Origin: Nocardia vinacea
Lineage (GTDB): Bacteria; Actinomycetota; Actinomycetes; Mycobacteriales; Mycobacteriaceae
DNA length: 64,000 bases
Direction of reading: 5' to 3'
Assembly: GCF_035920345.1 (NCBI RefSeq)
Contig: NZ_CP109149.1
Location: 5,828,001 to 5,892,000 of the forward strand
Shown here: positions 54,813-63,033 of the stretch, piece by piece
Numbering within the stretch: the first letter of the stretch is position 1
Layout of the letters: every line of letters begins with the position of its first letter
Notes under the pieces: generated by a model
What the model was told of the DNA's origin: nothing
Seen by the model: the letters and a program-made list of their open reading frames with translations, nothing else
Databases searched by the model: none
Made by a program: the position numbers and the translations under genes

Positions 54813-55496
54813 TCAACGGCCGGGGACGGAGACCATATCGGTTCGATCGAGTACCTCCTGTGGCACCTCGATGCCCGGCTCCAGATCGTCCGACGAAATC
54901 GGGGCGTCCCAGACCTGACGGAGGGGCAGGACGCCTGCCCAGACGCCGCCGGTTTCGATATCGGCGGCGTCGTCCTTGGGGCCGCCGGTTCGGACTTTCA
55001 CCGATGCCTCGGTCAGGTCGAGGGCCAGGACCATGGTGGCGGCCATTTCCTTTTTGTTCGGCTGCCGCACGCGATCCCACGCACCTGGCGCGGAGTGTTC
55101 GACGATGACCCGCAGCGCGTGCATGCGTTCATCGGGGTCGATGAGTTCGACGGCGCGGCCGCGCACCACGGCCGAGCGGAAGTTGGCGGAGAAGTGCATG
55201 GCCGAGCGGGCGTAGACGATGCCGTCGACCAAGGTGACGGCGATAGAGATATCGCCGGTCAGCGCCGCCCGCAGGTTTCCGGCGCCGGTCGAACCGTGCA
55301 GGTACAGCGTGTCGCCGTCGCGGCCGTAGACGGTCGGGAGCACGACCGGACTGCCGCCGAGCAGCACGCCGAGGTGGCAGACCAGGCCCGCGTCCAGGAC
55401 CGCATCCAGTTCGGCCCGGTCGGTCCGGCCGCGCTCCTTGGAACGTGTCAGGGTGGTACGTGGGGTAGTCGAAAGCGGCGGCCGAGAGTTCGTCAT
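54813..55496 (-). CDS. Pyridoxamine 5'-phosphate oxidase-like flavin-binding protein
   Basis: A 227-residue protein of the PNPOx-like split-barrel superfamily: VCHLGVLLGGSPVVLPTVYG, LYLHGSTGAGNL and YARSAMHFSANFRSAVVRGR. These bind FMN or F420. ATG 55496 is used because the 22 codons before it run into the intergenic repeats. Divergent from a MocR regulator whose family often controls vitamin B6-related genes, so it may act on a B6 or flavin-linked substrate. Confidence 0.88.
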   Translation of the reverse strand: MTNSRPPLSTTPRTTLTRSKERGRTDRAELDAVLDAGLVCHLGVLLGGSPVVLPTVYGRDGDTLYLHGSTGAGNLRAALTGDISIAVTLVDGIVYARSAMHFSANFRSAVVRGRAVELIDPDERMHALRVIVEHSAPGAWDRVRQPNKKEMAATMVLALDLTEASVKVRTGGPKDDAADIETGGVWAGVLPLRQVWDAPISSDDLEPGIEVPQEVLDRTDMVSVPGR

Positions 55497-55534
55497 ACCT
55501 CTAGCGTGGAGCCGAAAGTGGCATTCTGAAATAG

Positions 55535-55565
55535 CCAATTCATAGAAATTTGAACAGTCCAATTC
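55535..55565. promoter_or_regulatory. CCAATTC direct repeats, likely MocR site
   Basis: CCAATTC occurs at 55535-55541 and 55559-55565, 24 bases apart (about two helix turns), in the AT-rich gap between divergent PNPOx-like and MocR genes. Direct repeats of this spacing are typical MocR operators. Confidence 0.65.
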
Positions 55566-55577
55566 GGGAGGTGCGCG

Positions 55578-56975
55578 ATGCTGGATGAAATTCCGCTCGT
55601 CCTCGACCGCGAGGCTGAGCAGCCACTATCGGTTCAGGTCGCGGAAGGGCTGCGCGCCGCGGCGAGCAACGGACTCCTGCGCGCGGACGATCGACTGCCC
55701 TCGTCGCGAGCGCTGGCCCAGCGCCTCGGCGTCAGCCGCACGGTGGTCGCCGCGGCCTACGACCAACTGCACGCCGAGGGCTGGATCGCGGGTCGCCGCG
55801 GCTCGGGCACCTACCTGACCACCGCCCCCGCCGAACCGCCCGCACGACCGAGCACACACAGCACCGCCGAGCACGCGCCGGACCTGCTCGATCTCGGCCC
55901 CGGCGCGCCCTGCATCGAGGCCCTCGACCAGGCAGCCTGGCGACGTGCCTGGCGCGCGGCCGCCGACGAACCTCCCATCATCCGCAAGGATCGCCGCGGC
56001 GAACCGGAATACCGCGCGGCGGTCGCCGAACACCTGCTGCGCCACCGCGGTCTCGGTGCGGGCAGCAAGTCCGTGGTGCTCGCGACGGCCGGAACCAGTT
56101 CGGCCGTAGGCGAACTCGCGACCGCCCTACTGCGGCCCGGCGACGCCATTGCCATGGAAGATCCGGGCTATCAGCGTGCCGCGGGCGCATTCGTCGCGGC
56201 CGGTGTCCGGGTACTACCGGTGCCGATCGATGCCGACGGCCTGCGCGTCGACCGACTGCCCAACGGCATCAAGGCCGTGTATTGCACTCCAGCACACCAA
56301 TTTCCACTGGGCACTCGCATGCAAGCAGCGCGACGCGTACATCTCGTCGAATTCGCCAGGCGCGCCGGCCTACTCATCATCGAGGACGACTACGACGGCG
56401 AATTACGTTACGACACCGCCCCTTTGCCGCTGCTGGCCGCAATGGCTCCCGACGTCGTCATCCATCTCGGCACCACGAGCAAAATCCTCTCGCCGACCTT
56501 GGGTATCGGCTGGCTCGTCGCCGCCCCGGATATCACCGAAGCCGTTGTCGCGCACCGCGAACGAACCGGTACCGGCCCGAGCCCCGCCGGCCAGCGCGTG
56601 CTCACCGCATTCGCCGACCACGGCGATCTCGCCAGACACCTGCGCCGACTGCGCCGCGAGGTGCCCCCGCGCCGAGGCCTGGTCGTGGACGAACTACGCC
56701 GCCGCGGACTCGAAGTACTCGGCGACGATGCCGGTTCACACGTGGTGGTGCCACTGGATTCGGCCGAAGCCGAACAGCGCGCCATGGCAGTGGGCCGAAC
56801 GCGCGGCGTGGCGCTCGACGGACTGTCCCGCCATCACCTTGTGGCACAACAACATCCACTCGCGGCGGCAGTTGGTCCGCATACCTTCGGCATCGCACTC
56901 GGCTACACGGCACTGAGCTGGACCGAGCTGCGTACCGCGATTCCGATTGCCGGAGAATGCCTTACGCAGCCATAG
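55578..56975 (+). CDS. MocR/GntR-family regulator (PdxR-like)
   Basis: A 465-residue chimera: GntR winged helix (LRAAASNGLLRADDRLPSSR, ALAQRLGVSRTVVAAAYDQL) at 20-80, a linker, then a fold-type I aminotransferase-like domain with the PLP lysine in HLGTTSKILSPTLGIGW. PLP is used as an effector. Such regulators control pyridoxine or GABA-type genes and bind direct repeats in the divergent promoter. Probable target: the adjacent PNPOx-like gene and itself. Confidence 0.92.
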   Translation: MLDEIPLVLDREAEQPLSVQVAEGLRAAASNGLLRADDRLPSSRALAQRLGVSRTVVAAAYDQLHAEGWIAGRRGSGTYLTTAPAEPPARPSTHSTAEHAPDLLDLGPGAPCIEALDQAAWRRAWRAAADEPPIIRKDRRGEPEYRAAVAEHLLRHRGLGAGSKSVVLATAGTSSAVGELATALLRPGDAIAMEDPGYQRAAGAFVAAGVRVLPVPIDADGLRVDRLPNGIKAVYCTPAHQFPLGTRMQAARRVHLVEFARRAGLLIIEDDYDGELRYDTAPLPLLAAMAPDVVIHLGTTSKILSPTLGIGWLVAAPDITEAVVAHRERTGTGPSPAGQRVLTAFADHGDLARHLRRLRREVPPRRGLVVDELRRRGLEVLGDDAGSHVVVPLDSAEAEQRAMAVGRTRGVALDGLSRHHLVAQQHPLAAAVGPHTFGIALGYTALSWTELRTAIPIAGECLTQP

Positions 56976-57305
56976 CACCTTGCCTCGAGGTTGCTTACCT
57001 GGTCATCCGGTGGTCTGCGCGTCCACGGCGCGAACCACAAGCAGTCGCCGCTGGGCACATTCACCCCGAACCCGGGATCGTTGACCAACGACTCTGCTCG
57101 ATATGGGCACAACGTGGGAGCCGTCGGCCGCAGGCGCCCTGCTGCTCCCGCGCACCGATTCGCGCCGCGCACCGTATCCCCCGCGAATTCGTGCGTGGCG
57201 TGCGAAAAGGTGCGCGGTGCCGAGACGATCGCCACCAGCGACGGCGCGGTGCTCTGCGCGGCGGGTGAGGATCGCACCAGCTGGACGATCGCGACCTTGC
57301 TGCGC
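56976..57305. other. Gene-free spacer
   Basis: About 330 bases without a supported gene. A frame open through it continues into the DUF397 gene but is not DUF397-like before 57306. No repeat or operator recognised. Confidence 0.35.
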
Positions 57306-57659
57306 GTGGTTTTGTCCGGTGCGCGCTGGTTCAAGAGCACTCGTAGCCCGGGAGGCAAAGAGTGCGTCGAGGTCGCATTCGTCGACGGCGGCCAGGTCGG
57401 TGTCCGCGACTCCAAGAATCCGACCGGCCCGGCGCTGGTCTTCACCCCGGGCGAATGGGACGCCTGCACCGCAGGCGTTTCCGACGGTGAGCTCGACCGC
57501 ACATTGTCCCGCGAGATCAAAGCATCAAGCCCGGTCCACACCATTCAGATCGGGCCTTTTTCGTGTCTGCGGAACAAGCCGCTCCGGAGCCGATCAGGCC
57601 CGGGCCGATTCCCGAAGGACCGTGACCGCGCCAACACGGTCGTAGCATGGTCCCCATGA
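57306..57659 (+). CDS. DUF397-domain protein with abnormal C-terminal extension
   Basis: Residues 1-62 match DUF397: VVLSGARWFKSTRSPGGKEC, VEVAFVDGGQVGVRDSKNPT, ALVFTPGEWDACTAGVSDGE. These small proteins usually pair with a helix-turn-helix partner gene, which is missing here. A normal DUF397 protein stops soon after GEFDL; here the frame runs on about 50 codons with odd composition, straight through a terminator hairpin (57527-57561), to a stop overlapping the next gene. The true stop has probably been lost, so the gene may be defective. GTG 57306 is chosen from the domain start. Confidence 0.55.
   Translation: MVLSGARWFKSTRSPGGKECVEVAFVDGGQVGVRDSKNPTGPALVFTPGEWDACTAGVSDGELDRTLSREIKASSPVHTIQIGPFSCLRNKPLRSRSGPGRFPKDRDRANTVVAWSP
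57527..57561 (+). terminator. Intrinsic terminator inside the DUF397 extension
   Basis: AAGCCCGGTC pairs with GATCGGGCCTT (one bulge, one wobble), followed by TTTTT. Confidence 0.7.
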
Positions 57660-57901
57660 CCGAACAGGACATCCTGGCGCGTATCAAGAATTTGGTCGAT
57701 CGCGAGCATGATTTGCGGTCCAAGGCGACGGCCGGTGCGGTCGATCCGGTAACCGAGCGGCAGCAGCTCGCCGCACTCGAAGTAATGCTCGATCAGGCCT
57801 GGGATCTGCTGCGGCAGCGCCGCGCGCGCATCGACGCCGGGGCCACCCCCGAGGAGGCGCAGGAGAACCCGGCCCGTCAGGTCGAGGGTTACCTGCAGTG
57901 A
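57656..57901 (+). CDS. DUF2630 protein
   Basis: An 81-residue cytoplasmic helical protein: MTEQDILARIKNLVDREHDL, ERQQLAALEVMLDQAWDLLR, QRRARIDAG. This is the whole DUF2630 family domain, of unknown function, widely conserved in actinobacteria. ATG 57656 begins at the domain; an ATG three codons earlier is also open. Its stop overlaps the next gene's GTG (GTGA). Confidence 0.9.
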   Translation: MTEQDILARIKNLVDREHDLRSKATAGAVDPVTERQQLAALEVMLDQAWDLLRQRRARIDAGATPEEAQENPARQVEGYLQ

Positions 57902-59328
57902 CCTCCGATTCCGCCGCCGAATACGACGTCATCGTGATCGGTGGTGGGCCCGCGGGCGAGAACGCCGCCGCCTACGCCATCGCGGACAGCGAGCGAACCG
58001 CCGTGATCGTGGAACGGGAACTGGTCGGCGGTGAATGTTCGTATTGGGCATGCATGCCGAGTAAGGCGCTGCTGCGACCGGCCCACGTGCTGTCCGGCGC
58101 CAACGCGATGGCCGGAATCACCGCGAGCGGGCTCGATGTCGACGCGGTCTTGAAGCGGCGCGACGCCTTCACGCATAAGCACGACGACAGCTCGCAGGTC
58201 GACTGGGCCAACGACAATCGCATCGAGGTGGTGCGCGGGACCGGACGGCTCGCAGGCGAGCGACTCGTCGAGGTGGGCGGCCGACAGCTGCGCGCGCGTC
58301 ACGCGGTAGTGCTGGCCACCGGCACCAAGGCCGCGGTTCCCGATGTGCCCGGATTGCGTGATGCGCTGCCGTGGATTTCCCGGGATGTGACCAATCTGCA
58401 CGAAGTTCCGCGCCGGGTGGTGATCATCGGCGGCGGTGTGGTCGCGTGTGAGGCGGCTACCTGGCTCGCCGCGCTCGGGGCGAGTGAGATCACCATGCTG
58501 GTCCGCGGCAATGCGTTGTTGGGCAATGCCGAACCGTTCGCGGGGGAACGTGTGGCCGCGGCGCTGTCCGACGCCGGTGTCCGGGTTCTATTCGGCACCC
58601 AACCCACTCGGGTGGTGCGCGCCGATGCGAAGGATTCCGGCGAGGGCTGGATTCATGGCGGTGTGGTGACCGTCGAGATCGGCGACAGCGAAGTCGAGGC
58701 CGACGAGATCGTGGTCGCCGCCGGGCGCGGACCGGCGACCGCGGAACTCGGCCTGGGCTCGGTCGGGCTGGCGGACGGCTATGTCGAGGTGGACGACCGG
58801 TTGACGGTGCGCGGCATCGACGGCGACTGGCTGTATGCGGTCGGCGATGTGAATCACCGTGCGGCGCTGACACATATGGGGAAGTACCACGCCAGGGTGT
58901 GCGGTGACGTCATTGCCGCGCGGGCCGAAGGGCGCGCGCTGGCGGATGCGCGATACGCGGCGACGGCCGACCACGGGCAGGTGCCGCAGGTGGTATTCAC
59001 CGCGCCGGAAGTCGCGTCCGTCGGGCAGACCGAGGCGGCGGCGCGTAAAGCGGGCTATGCGGTGGAAACCGTGGAACTCGATATCGCGGTCGCCGGATCG
59101 GCGCTGGCCCGCGACGATTACGCGGGGCGGGCGAAGATCGTCATCGATACCGCGACCGACACGCTGCTCGGAGCCACTTTCGTCGGACCGGAGGTCGGTG
59201 AGTTGATCCACGCGGCGACCGTTGCCGTGGTCGGCAAGGTGCCGCTCGCGACGCTCTGGCACGCAGTGCCAGCCTATCCAACGGTGAGCGAGCTCTGGTT
59301 GCGTCTGTTGGAGGCCCGCCGCTCGTAG
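57898..59328 (+). CDS. Pyridine nucleotide-disulfide oxidoreductase
   Basis: A 476-residue flavoprotein. FAD motif VIVIGGGPAGENAAAYAI, redox-active disulfide ECSYWACMPSKALLRP (Cys-x4-Cys), NAD motif VVIIGGGVVACEAATWLAAL, second FAD site GDWLYAVGDVNHRAALTHMG and C-terminal His/Glu pair in HAVPAYPTVSELW. The layout is that of dihydrolipoamide dehydrogenase and mercuric-reductase relatives; the physiological substrate is not identified. Translationally coupled to the DUF2630 gene. Confidence 0.9.
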   Translation: MTSDSAAEYDVIVIGGGPAGENAAAYAIADSERTAVIVERELVGGECSYWACMPSKALLRPAHVLSGANAMAGITASGLDVDAVLKRRDAFTHKHDDSSQVDWANDNRIEVVRGTGRLAGERLVEVGGRQLRARHAVVLATGTKAAVPDVPGLRDALPWISRDVTNLHEVPRRVVIIGGGVVACEAATWLAALGASEITMLVRGNALLGNAEPFAGERVAAALSDAGVRVLFGTQPTRVVRADAKDSGEGWIHGGVVTVEIGDSEVEADEIVVAAGRGPATAELGLGSVGLADGYVEVDDRLTVRGIDGDWLYAVGDVNHRAALTHMGKYHARVCGDVIAARAEGRALADARYAATADHGQVPQVVFTAPEVASVGQTEAAARKAGYAVETVELDIAVAGSALARDDYAGRAKIVIDTATDTLLGATFVGPEVGELIHAATVAVVGKVPLATLWHAVPAYPTVSELWLRLLEARRS

Positions 59329-59342
59329 TTACCATCGGAAAG

Positions 59343-60848
59343 ATGTCCGATATCACGACCGCCGACGGAGTTGTCCGCGGTTACCGCGGCCGTCGCGTCC
59401 TGCGCTGGCGCTCCCTGCCATATGCCGCCCCACCTGTGGGCGACCTGCGATTTCGCGCGCCGCAACCGGTGGCCCCGTGGGCCGGTGTCCGCGAGGCCAC
59501 CGCATTCGGGTTCGCCGCGATGCAGCATCGCGCCGGTGCCAGGATCGGGCCGCGCCGGTATCAGCCGACCAATGAAGACGCCCTGACACTCAATGTCGTC
59601 ACACCGATCGAACCTTCGTCGGCACCGCGGCCGGTCCTGGTGTTCATTCATGGCGGTGGGTATCTGACCGGTACCTCGGCGCTCGGTCTGTATTCCGGTG
59701 CGCGACTGGCGGTCGGCGGCGATGTGATCGTGGTGTCGCTGAACTACCGGCTCGGCGCGTTCGGCTATGTCGATTTCGGTGAATTCAGCACGCCTGAGCG
59801 ACCTTTCGACAGCAACCTCGGACTGCGCGATCAGGTCGCGGCGCTGGAATGGGTGCAGCGCAATATCGCAGCGTTCGGCGGAGATCCTGGCAATGTCACC
59901 ATTTTCGGCGAATCCGCTGGTGCCCATGCGGTGCTCTCCCTACTGGCCACGCCTGCGGCGGAGGGACTGTTCCATCGCGGCATCGCACAGAGTCCGCCCG
60001 CCGATTGGGGTATGAGTGCCGAGGATGGTCGCGCTTTCGCTCGCCGATGTGTAGACGCGCTCGGCGCCACACCCGACACCGCCGCCAAGGCACTGATCAC
60101 GGCTGGCGCCAACGACATTCGGCGCGCGGTCGACAAGACCAGCAATAAGGTGCTGCGGGAACGGCCCGGACTGTTCCCGATCGCGCCGGTCGTGGACGGC
60201 GACTACCTGCCGCAGTCCCCGATAGATGCGATTACCAGCGGTGCCGCACACAAGGTTCCGCTCATCATCGGTACCAATCGCGATGAGGGCACATTGTTCG
60301 CGAAGTTCGCCGACGAACTGCCGACCACTCCGGGACGCCTGCATGCCCTGCTCACCCGTGACGGTGGTGCGGAACTCGAATCCCGCGTCGTAGCAGCCTA
60401 TCCGGGCTATCCGGATGCGAAGGTCGCCGTTCGTGCCGGTGGGGATTACGTGTTCTGGCGGCCGTCCGTCACCGTGGCGGCGGGGCACAGTCGCTACGCA
60501 CCGACCTATTCCTACCGTTACGACTTCGCCCCGCGCGCACTGCGTCTCGCCGGGGTCGGCGCGACCCATGCCACGGAGCTGATTCCGGTCTTCGGTGCCG
60601 CCAATTCGCCGATCGGCCGGGCCTTCACGGCGGCGGGCGGGCGGCGGGGGATGCAGTCGGTCACTCGGCAGTTCCAGGACAATTGGCTCGCATTCGCGAA
60701 AACTGGGCGGCCACTCCCCTCGTGGCCCGCCTATACCGAAGACCGGCGCACGACGCTGATCATCGACGAGATCACCCGGTTGGAGAACGATCCGGACAAG
60801 GCCAAACGTATTGCCTGGCAAGGAATCCGGGTGCCGACGTTGATCTGA
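59343..60848 (+). CDS. Type B carboxylesterase
   Basis: A 501-residue alpha/beta hydrolase. LRWRSLPYAAPPVGDLRFRA is the family opening, then LVFIHGGGYLTGTSAL (oxyanion hole) and the nucleophile serine in VTIFGESAGAHAVLS. The His is likely in GVGATHATELIPVFG and the acid in GTNRDEGTLF. No signal peptide. Broad ester-hydrolase activity expected. Follows the disulfide oxidoreductase by 14 bases. Confidence 0.9.
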   Translation: MSDITTADGVVRGYRGRRVLRWRSLPYAAPPVGDLRFRAPQPVAPWAGVREATAFGFAAMQHRAGARIGPRRYQPTNEDALTLNVVTPIEPSSAPRPVLVFIHGGGYLTGTSALGLYSGARLAVGGDVIVVSLNYRLGAFGYVDFGEFSTPERPFDSNLGLRDQVAALEWVQRNIAAFGGDPGNVTIFGESAGAHAVLSLLATPAAEGLFHRGIAQSPPADWGMSAEDGRAFARRCVDALGATPDTAAKALITAGANDIRRAVDKTSNKVLRERPGLFPIAPVVDGDYLPQSPIDAITSGAAHKVPLIIGTNRDEGTLFAKFADELPTTPGRLHALLTRDGGAELESRVVAAYPGYPDAKVAVRAGGDYVFWRPSVTVAAGHSRYAPTYSYRYDFAPRALRLAGVGATHATELIPVFGAANSPIGRAFTAAGGRRGMQSVTRQFQDNWLAFAKTGRPLPSWPAYTEDRRTTLIIDEITRLENDPDKAKRIAWQGIRVPTLI

Positions 60849-60849
60849 C

Positions 60850-61719
60850 CTACTTCAGTAGGCGCGACATGCGGCGGTCCGCGAGTACCTTTCCGCCGGT
60901 CTGGCAGGTCGGGCAGTACTGAAACGAGCGCTCGGCGTAGGAGACCTCGCGGACGGTGTCGCCGCAGACCGGGCAGGGCAGGCCGGTGCGGGCGTGTACT
61001 CGCATGCCGGAACGCTTTTCGCCTTTGAGGCGGGCGGCGTCCTGGCCGACCGAGCGCTGTACGGCGTCGGTGAGCACCGAGCGCATTGCTTCGTACAGCA
61101 CCGAAATGGTCTCCGCCGACATGGTTTTGGTATTGGCGAAGGGTGAGATCTTGGCGGTGTGCAGAATCTCGTCGGAGTAGGCATTACCGATTCCGGCGAG
61201 CAGGGACTGATCGACGATCGCGGTCTTGATGCGTTGCGATGCGCCGTGCAGGATCTCGCCGAATTGCTCCTCGGTCACCTCGAGTGCATCCGGGCCGAGG
61301 CGCGAGATGCCGGGCACGAGTTTCGGATCGTCGACGATGTACACCGCGAGCCGTTTCTTGGTGCCCGCCTCGGTCAGGTCGAATGCAGGCGTCATGCCCT
61401 CGGGGGTGAAGAAGTGCACCCGCAGTGCGAGCGGGCTCTTGCCGCCCGGTTTGGGAGGCGTCTGGCTCGGCTCATCGATCCACCGCAACCATCCGCCGCG
61501 CGACAGATGGGTGATCAACCAGAGTCCGTCGCACTCCATCCCGAGAAATTTGCCCCACCGCCCCGCCCCGGTCACATCCCGCCCGGACAGCGCCGTAACC
61601 AGCGGATCGAACGTCTTGACCGCGCTCAAGGCCGCCACATCGACACGCCCTACCACAGCGCCGACCGCGTGCTCCCGCAGGAACTGCGCCAACGCCTCCA
61701 CTTCCGGTAGCTCAGGCAC
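60850..61719 (-). CDS. Fpg/Nei-family DNA glycosylase
   Basis: A 289-residue base-excision-repair enzyme. GTG 61719 is chosen because the mature N-terminus must be Pro-Glu (PELPEVEAL), the catalytic proline and acid. A helix-two-turn-helix follows (SLLAGIGNAYSDEILHTAKI) and a C-terminal zinc finger (CPVCG...CPTCQ) with the usual Arg-Ser before FQYCP. Removes oxidised bases and nicks the DNA. Converges on the carboxylesterase gene with one base between. Confidence 0.92.
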   Translation of the reverse strand: MPELPEVEALAQFLREHAVGAVVGRVDVAALSAVKTFDPLVTALSGRDVTGAGRWGKFLGMECDGLWLITHLSRGGWLRWIDEPSQTPPKPGGKSPLALRVHFFTPEGMTPAFDLTEAGTKKRLAVYIVDDPKLVPGISRLGPDALEVTEEQFGEILHGASQRIKTAIVDQSLLAGIGNAYSDEILHTAKISPFANTKTMSAETISVLYEAMRSVLTDAVQRSVGQDAARLKGEKRSGMRVHARTGLPCPVCGDTVREVSYAERSFQYCPTCQTGGKVLADRRMSRLLK

Positions 61720-61776
61720 GATCCTCAGGCTACCCGGCCCCACCGACATCGGCGCAGTTCACGCGAGCGGGTGTAC

Positions 61777-61843
61777 CAAGATCAGGTGGACATGGTGGCG
61801 GGGCCATCTCGACCGATGCCGCCATAGATTCCACCTGATCTTG
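61777..61843. repeat. Long symmetric hairpin element
   Basis: CAAGATCAGGTGGA at 61777-61790 and TCCACCTGATCTTG at 61830-61843 are perfect 14-base inverted copies. A second pair, TGGCGG and CCGCCA, lies five bases inside each arm, so the fold is symmetric with a 5x5 internal loop. It could be a folded RNA, a terminator for a neighbouring gene or a small mobile palindrome. Confidence 0.7.
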
Positions 61844-61904
61844 ATCGCCCGGCGCTCGGCTGCGGGCGTTCGACGGCGGGCAGCCGGCAGCGGGCATCCA
61901 GCCC

Positions 61905-61953
61905 AGCGGGCAGCGGGTAGCGGGTAGCGGGCAGCGGGCAGCGGGCAGCGGGA
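61905..61953. repeat. Seven-copy heptamer tandem repeat
   Basis: AGCGGGC/T/A occurs seven times head to tail without interruption (49 bases). Looser AGCGGGC-like copies precede it from about 61877. Confidence 0.85.
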
Positions 61954-62029
61954 GACGCTTAGTCGGCGCACGCGGGGGGCGGCGCGCGACTGCAGGCAGT
62001 GGGGATGCTCGCCCGTGCAAGAGCGGGCG

Positions 62030-62893
62030 CTAGGCAGCGGGCTCGGGCGCGAAGTGGGTGCGGTGGTGCTCGGCCCAGGTGCAGAAAGTCCGGGGTGGGG
62101 TTCCGGTGATGCGGTCGACGGTGGGGTGTACGACCGAGGTGAAGGTCTCCAGGGCGGTGGCGCGTAGGGCCATGATCGCGTCGGCCATTTCGTCGGGGAC
62201 GCCGTGATCGATGATCGACTGGCGGGCGGCGGCGGGTTCCACTTCGACGTAGCGCAGTGCGCGGCCCAGTACGTCGGCGAGGATTTCGGTTTGCTCGCCG
62301 GGGGACAGCGGCTGTGGGCCGCTCAGTGTGTAGATCTCGCCCTCGTGGCCGTCGGTGGTGAGTGCCACAGCGGCGACGGCGGCGATGTCGTGCGGGTCGA
62401 CGACGGCGATTCGGCCCTGACCGAAGGGCGCGTAGACCGCGTCGTGCTCGCGAATCGAACCGGCCCAGTGCAGCGCGTTGGCCATGAATCCCAAGGGGCG
62501 CACCATCGTCCACGGGACACCGCTGTCGCGGACCGCCTGTTCTCCGGCGCGGTGCCAGGTCGGGATCGGATCGGTCGCGGTGTCGTCGCCGGTGCGGCCG
62601 GATGACAACTTGACGATATGTTCGACCCCCGCGCGGGCCGCCGCCTGCGCGAGATTCGCGTCGTGAGTGGGGATTTCGGGGCCGCTGGACAACAGGAACA
62701 CCCGATCGACGCCGCGGATCGCATCGGTGAGGCTGTCCGGATCGCTCAGGTCCGCGCGCACCACCTCGATGCCGTCGGGCAGTCCGGCGAGTTCGGGCCG
62801 CCGCGTCATCGCCCGCATCGGAACACTCTGCGCCAGCAACTGGCCGACCAACTCGCGGCCTACGGTCCCGGTCGCTCCGGTCACCAGAATCAT
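62030..62893 (-). CDS. NmrA/SDR-like NAD(P)-binding protein
   Basis: A 287-residue Rossmann-fold protein of the NmrA/atypical SDR group: MILVTGATGTVGRELVGQLL, RALTRRPEL-like MRAMTRRPELAGLPDG, and VFLLSSGPE. Members sense or reduce quinones and other small molecules. ATG 62893 is preceded by AAGGAGAAG. Divergent from the Lrp-like regulator with about 140 bases between, so that regulator may control it. Confidence 0.9.
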   Translation of the reverse strand: MILVTGATGTVGRELVGQLLAQSVPMRAMTRRPELAGLPDGIEVVRADLSDPDSLTDAIRGVDRVFLLSSGPEIPTHDANLAQAAARAGVEHIVKLSSGRTGDDTATDPIPTWHRAGEQAVRDSGVPWTMVRPLGFMANALHWAGSIREHDAVYAPFGQGRIAVVDPHDIAAVAAVALTTDGHEGEIYTLSGPQPLSPGEQTEILADVLGRALRYVEVEPAAARQSIIDHGVPDEMADAIMALRATALETFTSVVHPTVDRITGTPPRTFCTWAEHHRTHFAPEPAA

Positions 62894-63033
62894 CAACTTC
62901 TCCTTCGTCGATCTGCCGGGCCGAGCGGCCCGAGGCAAAGTCCACCTTCGGCAGACGTGCCGAAATGCACCATCAACCGTCGAAGATCAGCAGATAGTTT
63001 CCATATCGAGCGCGAATGTGAGAGATATTTTCC

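Noticed and set aside
61860..61960. Possible CRISPR array
   Set aside because: The repeats are seven-base tandem units without spacers.
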